A DNA stretch of 64,000 bases, taken from the NCBI GenBank assembly GCA_025084515.1, contig JAJAGP010000252.1:290001-354000 (forward strand). The letters run 5' to 3'. Under the pieces are notes generated by a model that made no database searches, was not told the DNA's origin, and was given only the letters and a program-made list of their open reading frames with translations. This DNA is from Ancistrus triradiatus. Taxonomy: Eukaryota; Chordata; Actinopteri; Siluriformes; Loricariidae. Every line of letters begins with the position of its first letter. The first letter of the stretch is position 1. This document shows, in pieces, positions 33,931 through 44,689 of this stretch. Made by a program: the position numbers and the translations under genes.

Positions 33931-36480
33931 TCTATAAAAACCCAGCCGTAAACATATCGCAGGGGTAAAGATGCATCTGTGTCTGCTTCAGCACGCAGGA
34001 ATAAGTGTCTAAACACTTTTGGACGTGGATCTAATATGAAAAATGCCACTGGGTTTTGGCCACAACCTAGACAAAATCAGCACACAGACATTAATCTCTA
34101 TAAATCGATCATCTGAAGGCATCGTCCTGAAGCAGCTTCATTTTTTCAACATAGTAACATTACAGGAATCTGTTTTTCGCTCTTTTGCTGTTCTGTCGAA
34201 GGGACAACTTCAGGAAGCAACAACAACTAACGTTAAAGAATCTCCAAACTGCTTCCAGAATCAACGACATCTCATTGCAGCCTAACACTACCTTAACTGA
34301 CTGGCTATGTTTTATTAGAAATCATGCACAATCTGGGTTTTAGATTCTAACTTTTGAAGCAAGGATTGATGTAAGAGGTTCAGGGAAACATTCTGTGGAT
34401 GTGGGGGTCGTAACAAAATACATTACAGAAAGTCCCCTAGATGCGAACCTTCGACTAACTAACTTTCAAAGATGCAAACGTTATTTAAATAGGTGCAAAA
34501 TTAAAGTCAGTGGTGGAATTTCTAGTTGTGTATCAGGTTTGCTCACATCTCTGGCACTTAACGAAGATGAGCAAAACGTTGTTGTTTACTTGGTCTCAGT
34601 CATTTTTGGGTCGTGTTACCAACTGTCATGCTTGGACAGAAAGCGGGAGATGAACATTAGAAACCAGTACAGAGCAGAGCTTTATTAAGAAATTAAAAAA
34701 CACTGAAGAATTTAGAGCAATAAGGAAACTAAGACCTAGGCATACAGAGTCCACAAACAGTCCAAAACACAGCGAACAGGAATGGCGTGATATGAGCACA
34801 AAAAAAAGTAAATCGAAACCCTAATGCAACAATGTACTCACAATGTACTCAATGTACTCAATTCACACTAAATAAAGAAAATTTAGGATTGAAATAACTA
34901 AACTAATGAAACAGAAACTAAACAGCTGTACTAAATCAGGACGTCAGAATGTAAACAAAAGTGATGCACTGCACAGGGATGTTGTGGAAGGAGTGATGGA
35001 TGCTGGGTAGTTTAGTCCGATGGGACCGTGTACAATACATACCTCCTTGTAGTGGAGTTATTGCTCTATTTTAAACCCAGAATGTCTGATTTCAAGATTA
35101 AAAGCAGTAATGATCTCTTTAAGAAGAAGTGAGATGGAACAATGGACACTCAAATGAAAGGTCAGGTGTCGGAGGATCACAAGCTGGATGCTTAGGCTAA
35201 ATATGTTAGACTTACGAACTTTTGGACATGTGAACCCACTCTCGGAACGGAACGGAACTCTACTGTACTTAGCAAATTTTGCACAGAGAATGAAAACACA
35301 CCCAACACTGAACATCCAGCAATGAAAGAACAGCAAAACAAAAAGAAAAGAAAATATTGAAGGACAAATATGTCGCAGTAAGATTTGTGTCACTTCTCTC
35401 CATTGGAAAATCATCAATATGCAATTTGATCAGGTTTGAAAAAGAGATTTGAAAGAGATTAGATTGAGAAATGTAATGAAGTACAGGAGGCATTTTTTGG
35501 CCCTTTGTCAGTCCCAGAAGGGAGAGTAACGCTTATTATTGAGTAAACACGGCTCTAAATCTTATTCCATAGAAACTATCCTAAAGTCTTTTATTATTTA
35601 TCTAGCTGATTACGTTTGGTCTCAGAGTCTATCATTGAAGGTTCTCTCTCAGGAGCAGAAGGTGAATCCAGACTGTGGACTCACTGTAAAAACTTTTATT
35701 GCTTTATTACAAAATCGACCCGCCGTCCCAAAGCTCCCAGTGCTGAGATCTCTGAGACTTTTACTGAAGCCAATGATCAATAATCAATAGGTTAGAGTCC
35801 TGTGTGCTGCTGAATGGCAGGTCAGGAATGATCTATAGGCTATTCTGCTCTTAAAGAAGCTGATCGTTCTGCTTTAGAGAGAGAACAGGACGGGCAGTGA
35901 TTTATGGGACATCAGAGCTTTGATTATAGGGTCAGAATGTTGTGTAATGAATTTCACAAAGTACTGATAACTGCAGAACGTCGTGACGGATGTGTAACGA
36001 GCTGGGTAGACTATTAGACATGATTATTATCCTCTCAAAATAAACTGTTATTCAGAACCAAGTTTGGTTTGTGCAAAACTAGAAAACATCAACCCAAGAA
36101 AAGAGTAGATATTTCACCATTTAGCTAAACGTCAAGCCATATCTAATTAAGATTTCTTTCCTGCACTCTTCTGTGGACACGGTTGTGTTTTAGGCATGTT
36201 TCGTGTTTCTACCCTATGAAATACGAGGATATTTAAACTCCTCGGTTTACAAACGTATCCCCATTGTAATTCGGGGAGTAACTTTATATAAGACAGATTT
36301 TTATCTCCTATTATAATACTTCCAACCTCGGACGTTAGCGTGAACGATCTTTGAATGGACGGACGTTAAACAGCGCTTACCTGTGTATTATTACTATTAG
36401 TAATGATTTTATCATTTATTTATATATTAATTTATAAGTTTAATAAAATCAGGACACTTAAGCTCTGAATTTTCTGGCTT
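33931..36480. other. Unassigned intronic sequence
   Basis: About 2.5 kb without recognised genes or repeats. The short open frames are not supported. Confidence 0.3.
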
Positions 36481-36484
36481 TATA

Positions 36485-36725
36485 TCTATTTTTATTTTCT
36501 TTTATTGCTTGTCCTGGTCAGGGTCCAGGGGTTTGATGCCAACCTCAGAGAACACAGAGAGGAGGCCTAACAATGCCCGATGTGGTGCCAGACTGTTGTA
36601 GTGACCTCCGTTCCCTCAGACCCAGATCCCTCAAAGCCTGTAAGGAGGCACTTCCAGGACTCGAACCCGAGCCTTGCCATGGTGGGGTAGCGTTTTAGAT
36701 CGCTGCACCGCCAGAGCACCACGTA
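36485..36725. repeat. Possible old dispersed repeat
   Basis: The segment ends in CCAGGACTCGAACCCGAGCC and a CGCTGCACCGCCAGAGCACC stretch, similar in style to the tails of abundant fish repeats. Family not identified. Confidence 0.3.
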
Positions 36726-36739
36726 GTGTTATTATATAT

Positions 36740-37320
36740 TTTTTTCTTGTTGTGCATCTTTGAATTTAATTTAATGAAGTATTTATTAGCGTAAGGACGC
36801 TCAACTAGCGTTTGGTCTCGTGCCTAAGCTGTCCTGAGCTTCCCATGCCCTCGGAAACGGAGCGGGCGAAGGATTAAGACAGCGCTGTGAGGCATTGGAG
36901 CTGTGATGAGGCTGCAGATGCTGGAGACGCCGGTGCATATGTTATCGGGTCCCTGCGTCCCTGCACTGCTGGTTTTACACCAGTCGATAAGGATCGCTCT
37001 CTACAGGACGTCCTCCAGGGACGAGGTTCGAGACGCTTGATCTGATAGAAGTGTGAGAGAGAGAGACGGAGGTGGAGATGGAGCGGAGGATGAAAGAATG
37101 TTTTCCAGCCAGCTGATTTATGAGGAAATTTGAATTGGCTCAGAAATGGAGAGATAATGCCTGAATAAATAATGCAAGCAAACTCTTTACTCTGTTAGAG
37201 CCGCAGCGCTAAGGAAGCGGACTTTTTAGAGCAAACACCGGTGTGGTTGGGACGCTGTTTAGTAATATGCTGTGGCTGAATGTCCTCGAGTTTTCCACTG
37301 TGTCAAATCAGCCTTACAGA
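36740..37320. other. Unassigned, CpG-containing non-repetitive sequence
   Basis: Balanced composition with AGCTGATTTATGAGG and CTGAATAAATAATGC. Could be regulatory but evidence is thin. Confidence 0.2.
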
Positions 37321-37398
37321 TATCTAGTCCCATAGCCTTAACTGAGCAAGCATTGGGCAACAGTGGCAAGGAAAATCTCTCTAACTGTGATAAGTAAG

Positions 37399-38190
37399 TA
37401 GGGTTGGGTATCAAATTTTGTTTTGATATGCTCCCTTTGGATCACGGGTATGAAAGAAGTTTTCTTAGGTCATTGCTTATTAACACAGAGTATGTTTTTT
37501 GCATGTAAAAATGGATGCAATTTTAAACATTGTTACCTTCACACCAAGTGCGCTACGTTTTTTGGTCTAAACCCTCTGAAAACTCCCCATCCACTTTTGC
37601 TTTTTTTAATTTCCCTTCCCTTAATGTGTTGGAGATTTCTCCGTGTCTTTTTCACACCGTCGAAAACACCGTCTAGTTTGTGTTTTTGTGAGCATGAACA
37701 GATCAGAATGCACTTAGATAAATAATCAGACACTTCCATCCAGTCCCTGTGAGCTTTATCTCCATCATTCTCCAGCCTTTCAGTTCTATTCCAACAGATC
37801 TTTTCTTTAATATCCATGTTTTTAGAGGCAGAATGTTGCTCATCCTATAAGCTCTTGATGAGCTGTTCTGCCTGGCGACTGAGCTCTGATTGGTCAGTCT
37901 GATTTTAACCACGCAGAAATTAGAACAGGCTCCGATTAAACATTTTACGTGGCATCATGGTCCGTCAGTTTCAGACTCGGTCTGAAGGACGGCTTTAATA
38001 AGCATATGTTCGTTTTCAAAACTTGACCTGCGTTTTTTAAGTTTTGAAAAGGCCTTAAGTCACATTAAACTTTTTACTTATACCAAGTTTAAATGGGAAG
38101 AAAAAAGATTGACGTAATAACGATTCAGTTTGAAGCTGAAATATTAAAAAAATAAATATATAAGTACATTTTTTTTACCATTTTGGAATT
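37399..38190. mobile_element. hAT-like non-autonomous element, family C copy 1
   Basis: The left end TAGGGTTGGGTATC starts at 37399 and is the complement of GATACCCAACCCC at the right end of the second copy (53871-53883). The shared body includes TTAATGTGTTGGAGATTTCT, GAACAGATCAGAATGCACTT, CCATCCAGTCCCTGTGAGCT, TTCTATTCCAACAGATCTTT and CTCTGATTGGTCAG. The right end of this copy is not defined and homology fades after about 38190. Confidence 0.7.
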
Positions 38191-38735
38191 TATCTAGTGA
38201 AGCATAGAATCATGGTTCATCTTCTTTAGATCCTTTTCTGATCCCTTAAAGAGTTTTGTTCCTAACTTTGAAAGGATTCTTCAAATACCAAAGGTATGCT
38301 GCTCTAAAAACCAGAAGGGACGAACCGAGACGGATGCATTAAGCTATGAATCATACAAAACGCTCTATGTTTATATTTTTGGCCGTCTGTGGTTACGGCT
38401 AACATTTGGTCCCATTTCAGTGCAATAGCGAGCTGTTTATGATCCTTTTCCATTCCACAATATTCACATCTCAGCGCTGTATAAAGAATCGCCACTTTGT
38501 GAAATGGGGGAAAAAACAGCGTTTGGATGGAATGGAGCGAGTGCTGAAGAAACATATTGAGGGTACGTATGAGGCTCGCTTTGCATACACTTTCATCAGC
38601 ACTCGCGCGGAAAAAAACTGCATCAGCCGAATTTGAGCCCGAAACTGAGCGGTTGGTCATGTGACCACTAAATTATACGCCATTGTTCCTGTGGAGCAGG
38701 TGTTTTTGTTCTTTTTAAAATCATAGCATGACTTA
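38191..38735. other. Unassigned intronic sequence
   Basis: A 118-codon open frame on the - strand (38304-38660) has no family resemblance. No element recognised. Confidence 0.3.
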
Positions 38736-38737
38736 AA

Positions 38738-38776
<39 letters not shown>

Positions 38777-38800
38777 TTATTATTATTATTATTATTATTG
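38738..38800. repeat. (CT)n(CA)n(TTA)n compound microsatellite
   Basis: CT dinucleotides, then CA, then TTA trinucleotides in direct succession. Confidence 0.95.
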
Positions 38801-38849
38801 CATATTTAGGAATTTTACTGGGTGTGTGTTGCTTTACCTGAATAATACT

Positions 38850-40143
38850 AACCCTTACCCCTACCATAATTCCACACCTAAACCATAACCCCTGAACTAA
38901 ACTCCAGCTCAAAAACCCTAAACTATATTTCCAAATTATAACTCCACACCTAATCTTTAATCCTACACATAGCCCTAATGCCTAATCCTTAATCTATTCT
39001 GGTACATCTAATCTGAAAATCCTAATTCCTAAATCTTAAACCTGACCCCTAACATCTAACCCTAAGCCTAACCATGAGTCCCAATGTATAGTCTTAAAGT
39101 CTAACTCTATCACTAATCCTAATCCTTAGCACTAGGTCTGTTCCTGACCCCAACCACTAAACCCTAACCCTCTTCCTAGGGCTATATGAAGTCCATTTTA
39201 TTTTTCTCAAATTCTATTTTATTGTTTAAATTAATCCTAACCCTACACCTAAACCCTAACCCTACACCTAAATCAAAACCTTAACTGTACACCTATAACC
39301 AATTCCCCTCCCTACATGCAAGATCCAATACCCTAACCCATTCCCCTAAATTTACTCCAAGATCCAAACCCTAACCATACATCTAAATGAAACCCTAACC
39401 CTACTCCTAAACCCTAACTCTATATCTAAACTGAAACCATAGCCCTACACCTAAACCAAAACTCTAACCCTACACCTAAACCCTAACCCTATGCCTAAAC
39501 CAAAACTCTAACCCTACACCTAAATCCTTACCCTAACCCTATGCCTGAACCGAAACCCTAACTTTACATCTAAACCCTAACCCTATATCTAAACTCAAAC
39601 CCTACCCCTACACCTAAACCAAAACACTAACCCTACAAATAAAACCCAAACCCTATGCCCAAACCCTGACCCTACACCTAAACCCTAACCCTATATCTAA
39701 ACTTAAACCCAAACCCTAACCCTACACTGAAACCAAATCCCTACACCTAAATCCTAATCCTACACCTAAACTGAAACCCTACACCTAAATCAAAACCCAA
39801 ACTGTACATCTAAACCCTAACCCTATATCTAAACTCAAACCCTACCCCTACACCTAAACCAAAACTCTAACCCTACACCTAAACCCTTACCCTAAAGCTA
39901 CACCTAAACCAAAACACTAACCCTACAAATAAAACCCAAACCCTATGCCTAAACCCTGACCCTACACCTAAACCCTAACCCTACACTGAAACCAAATCCC
40001 TACACCTAAACCCTAATCCTACACATAAATCCTAACCCTACACCTAAACTGAAACCCTCACTCTACCTTACCATTTATCCTACTGCTATCCTTGGCCCAA
40101 CTCCAAACCTCATAACTTTTACTTTGTAACCCCATACCTAACC
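38850..40143. repeat. Degenerate telomere-like satellite (CCCTAACCCTACACCTAAA), 1.3 kb
   Basis: The array is built from CCCTAA-containing words, chiefly CCCTAACCCTACACCTAAA and variants with ATATCTAAA, ATGCCTAAA and GAAACC. CCCTAA is the C-strand hexamer of vertebrate telomeres, but perfect hexamer runs are never longer than about two units. This is therefore a minisatellite with telomere-like words, not a true interstitial telomere. A block at 39566-39630 is repeated 240 bp later (39806-39870), and ACAAATAAAACCCAAACCCT occurs at 39634 and 39924, showing a higher-order duplication. Confidence 0.88.
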
Positions 40144-40399
40144 GATGTTTTCTCAAAAAGTGCCTCAGTGTTGGTGAAAATGGTTTTATTGGTGAGGATC
40201 ATACGTCTGTTAGGTATTGCTATCATTGTTTGAACATTCTGTCCACATAAGGATAGAAATACACACACAGACACACACACTCACACACACTGCAGCTGGA
40301 ATCCCACAGCGAGTTAGAATATCCCTGGCTCTGTTCTGTGGTTTGTCGCAATGGATTTTTTATCTCACGCATGGCTAGTTTTTTTATTTTTAGATTTTT

Positions 40400-40800
40400 A
40401 TTGCTTTTTAAGCAGAGCCGGAGCGTCCAAGCTGAGCTGCGTGTGCGAGGGGGCGGGAAAACGCTCCTTATTAGTCAGGACGACCGGTTGGGATGTGGCG
40501 TTTAGAGGGCGTAATTACTACTAATGACCATTAGGAGTTCGGCTTTCAGCCTCCGGGGATTTGGGAAAGGGCTTTCGTCTTATCGCCTGATTAGCGCAAA
40601 TCGAGAAGGCCGGATCCTGCATGTTAAGTAAACATGGCCGAGATGTGCTGCGTTATCTGGGGAAGCCTAATGGAGCGACGCGGATGGAGTCCATCTTAAA
40701 GCTAATGCGGTCCACAAACACACCCGCGCTCGCGCTAAGCGACTGACGGTGAAGGGTTTGGGCACCGAGCCCAGTCTAAGGCTAAGCGAGTGCACGCGGA
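40400..40800. promoter_or_regulatory. Candidate conserved non-coding element
   Basis: Repeat-free and rich in CpG, with GGCGTAATTACTACTAATG (TAATTA 40512-40517), the small inverted repeat CTAATGACCATTAG (40521-40534), CTGATTAGCGCAAATCG, TTAAGTAAACATGG (forkhead-like) and AAGCTAATGCGG. The style matches vertebrate developmental enhancers. Not proven. Confidence 0.33.
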
Positions 40801-41140
40801 GCTCGGGATCTCGTGGAGAGTAGCATGACGTTATCCAAACCGACACGATTAAAGCTGTTTGATCTTGCAGCTGTGCAACGACTTCTCATTACAAAATCAA
40901 CAAGCTCGGGCATCAGTGCCCACGTTTTACACAGCTTCACGGATCAGGGATGGTTGGGGGGAGCTGTTTGGGAGGATGTGGCCCATGTTGGGCAATGAGA
41001 TCTCTATAAGATTGTGCTGTATGAAATTGTGAATAGTTCACGTCGGCACGCATTGGGCTCAGGTTTTAGACAGTAAACATGCAAAAGTATTGGGACGACT
41101 CCATTTTACACCTACATTACATTAGATTTTACTTTTTTTT

Positions 41141-41331
41141 TTACATTTACAGCATTTAGCAGACACCCTTATCCAGAGCGACTTACAATTGGTACAGTCT
41201 TACAATCCAAGCAATGGTGGCTTAAGGGTCTTGCTCAAAGACCCAACAGTGGCAGCTTGGCAGAGGTGGGATTTGAACCCTGGACCTTCTGGTCCAGAGT
41301 CCAGTACCTTAACTGCTAGGCTACCACAGTC
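41141..41331 (-). mobile_element. tRNA-derived SINE, copy 3, nested in Tc1 element E
   Basis: Same family and orientation as at 6831. The left side is preceded by a T-rich run (41131-41140), and the right side (tRNA head) ends at CTACCACAGTC. It lies close to the left end of element E. Confidence 0.85.
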
Positions 41332-41632
41332 AATTAGCTTTTATGGCAACCCGTTCTAAATCCTAGGCATTAATGGGAAGGCTTTCTATAAGATTTTAGC
41401 CTTTGTCCGTGGGGATTCATCCAGAAGATCATTTCTGAGGTCAGACACTGATGTTTTATGAAACTGATGTTGGACAATCTAGTTCATCCCAAAAGTGTTT
41501 GATGGGGTTGAGGTCAGGGTTCTTTACGGACCTTGCTTTGAACAGAAAAGGGCCTTCCCCCAAACTTTTCTCACAAAATTGGAAGCATATAGTTGTCCAA
41601 AATATCTTGGAACTAAGGGGCATAGGTCAAGC

Positions 41633-41920
41633 CTTATCACAAGTCAAGTCAGATTTATTTCTATAGCTCTTTTTACAATGAGGCGTTGTCTCAAAGCAGT
41701 TTTACAATATTAGATTATATTCTAATACCTAAAACTGACCAAGCCGAGGACGACAGTGGCAAGAAAAACCCTTAAAAGTCTTGAGGACCAAGACTCAAAA
41801 AGGGACCCAAACTGCATGGGTGGCGTAGATGATAAATGTAAGAATGAAACTAATTTACGTAGACAAATCACTCTGCAGTCATAGTTATAAAACAGAAACT
41901 AAGCAAATGAAAAAATGAAT
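41633..41920. repeat. Dispersed fish repeat (TTTATTTCTATAG...GAGGACGACAGTGGCAAG), copy nested in Tc1 E
   Basis: Carries TTTATTTCTATAGCTCTTTTT, CTCAAAGCAGTTTTACA, GAGGACGACAGTGGCAAGAAA and GGACCAAGACTCAAAAAGGG. The same ordered blocks occur near 48478-48680 and 63160-63300, with shorter pieces at 37330-37385 and 61440-61530. The family is abundant in teleosts. I do not assign it to a class. Confidence 0.65.
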
Positions 41921-42080
41921 AACAGAAAAGGACCATCCCCAAACTGTTCCCACAAAGTTGGAAGCATAAAATTGACCAAATTGTCTTGGGACTAAGGAGC
42001 CTCGGTAAAAGTCAACCCCACAGCATTATCCCATTTCTGACGCAAACTTTTGGCATGATGCAATCAGGCAGGGAACGTTC

Positions 42081-42406
42081 TAGGGGTGGGCGATATGGTA
42101 AAAATATCATATCATGATAATTACATTTTCATGATACACGATATTTATCACGATACACGTAATCACAGACAAAATGCATCGGTAGCATCACATTCTTAAA
42201 AACTACTAATATCATCCCGTACTTACATAAAGTGATTTTTATTAAAAATGTGCTGCACGACTAGTTACACTTTTTCTAACTAAAAATGCAAGCGGTCAGT
42301 GTTCTTAAGCACTGACGATAACCTCGATACTCTCAGAAAAATATCCTCTATCACAATAACAGAATCTATGATGACACGATAAAATATTGTCATGTTGCCC
42401 ACCCCA
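42081..42406. mobile_element. Short non-autonomous hAT-type element, copy 2, nested in Tc1 E
   Basis: Starts TAGGGGTGGGCGATATGG at 42081 and ends CCCACCCCA at 42406. Flanking 8-mers GAACGTTC (42073-42080) and TAATGTTC (42407-42414) agree at 6 of 8 positions. The interior is closely related to copy 1 at 2810, including GATACACGATATTTATCACG. Confidence 0.75.
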
Positions 42407-42414
42407 TAATGTTC

Positions 42415-42600
42415 TCCTGACCCGTCCCAGACTCGTCCGTTGCGCTGCTCCAGAGTCCAGTGGTCGTGTGCTTTACCCATTCCATGACGCTCCAGAGTCC
42501 AGTTTTAGTGCTAGGAACTCTATGTCCCTCCTTCAGCACTGGGTGCCCCCGTACATGGTCTGACCATCTATGGTTCCAAAACACTCACGGCTGATGGTGG
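42415..42600 (-). pseudogene. Tc1-like transposase remnant (element E)
   Basis: The - strand gives short stretches such as DHWTLEQ and GRVWDGSGEH, resembling the central catalytic-domain region of the family (normally followed by the first DDE aspartate). The frame is broken, and the hAT insertion separates this part from sequence further left. Inactive. Confidence 0.6.
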
Positions 42601-42679
42601 AATATCCAATATCTTATTACAGTGCCACACCTGAATTCAGTGATTAAGGGGTGCGTCCCAATACTTTTGCCCATGTAGC

Positions 42680-43500
42680 GCAGCTTTAATTACTCATTCA
42701 TACGGAATCAGGCGAAATGACTCTTAGTCATTAGAATAATTACAATCTGGTTGACCCGAGACTTATCGACTGCAGTGTCTTTCCTCTTATTTCCGGAATT
42801 AGTAATAAATGAGCGCTGTTTACGTGCCCTGGTTTCAAGACCTGGCAAATTAGCAAGCGAGTAATTAGTTATTGACGCTCTACTGTCGAGCGAAATGATT
42901 TTATGAGGGAACCTAATCTGCTACCGGATGTGGGAAAAGTGTAAGCGATCCTCACCAGGACTTTCCAGAACTCGACGAATTCACGCTGTACGCCGGATGC
43001 AAATGTAGCATGTAATAACACGAGTGTGGGATTAATTAGGGCTGCGATGAGTAATGTTGTATTTCTCATTAATTTATCTCAGGAGCAGGTGCTGAATTCT
43101 CCTTATTAGAATTCCAGCGTTGGATTCGTAATAAACATGCTTTTTATCTTCACCCGTTGTCACGGAATAAGAAAACGGACGCAGATGGATCCCGAACGCA
43201 CGTGTGCCCGGACTATAAAGTTCACGTCGGGGAAAAATATATATACGTATATTAAAACGTCTTCTAAATCTTGCGGACGGATCCTGTAATTATTCACGGG
43301 TGATTCGAGCACGGTGAGACCTGTACCTCCTCACATGATCTACAGCAGCCATTAGAGAGCCCGCGTGAATAATGAAGGAGGGAACGTATCGAAAACGTAG
43401 AATCGAATGAGAGACGGAGCGCAATTTATTATGGCTGAATAAAGTGAGTTTATGCATTCGCGTATACATTAAGTACTGTCTGCCTTCTCCTGCTTTTGTA
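42680..43500. promoter_or_regulatory. Candidate conserved non-coding region with three TAATTA cores
   Basis: Lies between two Tc1 elements and is itself repeat-free. TAATTA occurs at 42687-42692, 42862-42867 and 43033-43038. Other words are CTTAGTCATTAGAATAATTAC, GGCAAATTAGCAAGCG, TCTCATTAATTTATCTC and TGTAATTATTCACGGG. It contains many CpGs. Short open frames here are not supported. Confidence 0.33.
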
Positions 43501-43598
43501 TTCAAATCGTATGAAGAATTACAGCACGGAGACGCCGCGGGGTGCGCTTTGTAGCTTCGGCTGGAAAGACGGGTGCAAATCAAAACGTAAAACATGTG

Positions 43599-44141
43599 CT
43601 CTATGGACAAAAGTATTGGGACACCTCCATATTAGACCTACAGGAGCTTTTATGGCGTCTCTTTCTAAATCCTTTACAGCTTTAAGAGCTTCCACTCTTC
43701 TCTGAAGGCTTTCTGCAAGATTTTGGACTGTGACTGTGGAAATTCATCCAGAAGAGTCCCCACTGATTCCGGACGTGCGTTATCTCACTTCCGCCACCAA
43801 ACTTTACAGCTGGCGCAATGCAGTCAGGCAGGTAACGTTCTCCTGGCATTCACCAAACCCAGACTCCACAGAAATCATCACTCCACAGAACACGCTTCCA
43901 CCACTGAAGGGTCCAGTGCCCGTGTGCTTTATAGCACTGCTTGGTGCTTGGTGATGGAAACCTATGCCATGAAGTGCCCAGTTTCTATGCTGCTCTTAAT
44001 GCCAGAGGAGGTTTGTAACAGAGAGATGGTTGGTTGGTATCTTTTTGGCACTATGCCCCTCAGCACTGGGTACCCCCGCTCTGTAACTTTACATAACTTT
44101 ACAATTAAGAGGTGTGTCCCAATACTTTTGTCTGTATAGAG
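43599..44141 (-). mobile_element. Tc1-like DNA transposon F (543 bp deletion derivative of the element E family)
   Basis: The ends CTCTATGGACAAAAGTATTGG (43599) and CCAATACTTTTGTCTGTATAG (to 44140) form an inverted repeat. TA lies at 44142-44143 on the right, and a mutated TG (43597-43598) on the left. On the - strand a remnant reads HGHWTLQWWKRVLWSDD (about 43935-43885), then VKFGGGS (about 43800), which are transposase catalytic-domain pieces. Most of the gene has been lost. Confidence 0.78.
43780..43945 (-). pseudogene. Tc1-like transposase remnant (element F)
   Basis: Read leftward it includes HWTLQWWKRVLWSDD (ending with the family's first catalytic Asp), then PGERYLPDC and VKFGGGS. Stops interrupt it. 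The parts coding for the second Asp and the Glu are absent or unrecognisable. Confidence 0.7.
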
Positions 44142-44509
44142 TACATCATTTACCTTTGAATGTATGAGAGATTAAATTGCAGCCTGGCATGAAGTAAAGG
44201 AACTCCAACACTACAACACTTTGAGTATTCATTCCGCCATGGAAGTCAAAACTGAATAAAAGGTTTGCAAGAATATAAAATCTACTCCTTTTTAGAAGAA
44301 CCGTGAATGTTACAATGTGCAGAGATGTCACTTAAGTTTGTCAGCGTAACGCCTAGGTGAGATTAAGACTTGGGTGGACTGAAAGGTGGGGAGAACATAC
44401 CAAACCTCTCATAGAGAGCAATAGATCAGGACTGGTCAGAGTTTTGCTGTTGCATTTTTACAGAATGTGATTACAAAGAAAAGAAGTACAAAGTAAGTTT
44501 TGCAGATTA

Positions 44510-44645
44510 TAGGAGATTTGGGTTTGGGTTCTGGTCTGGACTGCTTTGTAGATTTGCATGTTCTCCTCATGTCTGCTCGGGTTTCCTCTGGGTACTTCAT
44601 GCGTTAAGCCAGTTGGTGTGTCTAAAAAGTGGATTGGCACCCAGT
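44510..44645 (-). repeat. Fragment of the common teleost dispersed repeat
   Basis: GATTTGCATGTTCTCCTCATG, GGGTTTCCTCTGGGTACTTC and GGATTGGCACCCAG are the reverse-complement counterparts of the family at 21110. Confidence 0.6.
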
Positions 44646-44689
44646 CTTTGATTAAGCATAGTGTAACTTTCATATTACGATGTACCGGT

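Larger units (their letters stand above)
41078..42676 (-). mobile_element. Tc1-like DNA transposon E (1.6 kb), degraded, with three nested insertions
   Basis: The ends GCAAAAGTATTGGGACG (41081) and CGTCCCAATACTTTTGCCCA (42654-42673) are inverted repeats of a common fish Tc1 family. The interior follows that family in reverse. On the - strand a fragment HDHWTLEQ is visible at about 42465-42445. Inserted into it are a SINE (41141-41331), an unassigned dispersed repeat (41633-41920) and a hAT element (42081-42406). A related, shorter copy is at 43599-44141. Confidence 0.8.

Noticed and set aside
38850..40143. True interstitial telomere repeat
   Set aside because: Perfect CCCTAA runs never exceed about two units, and the dominant period includes non-telomeric words.
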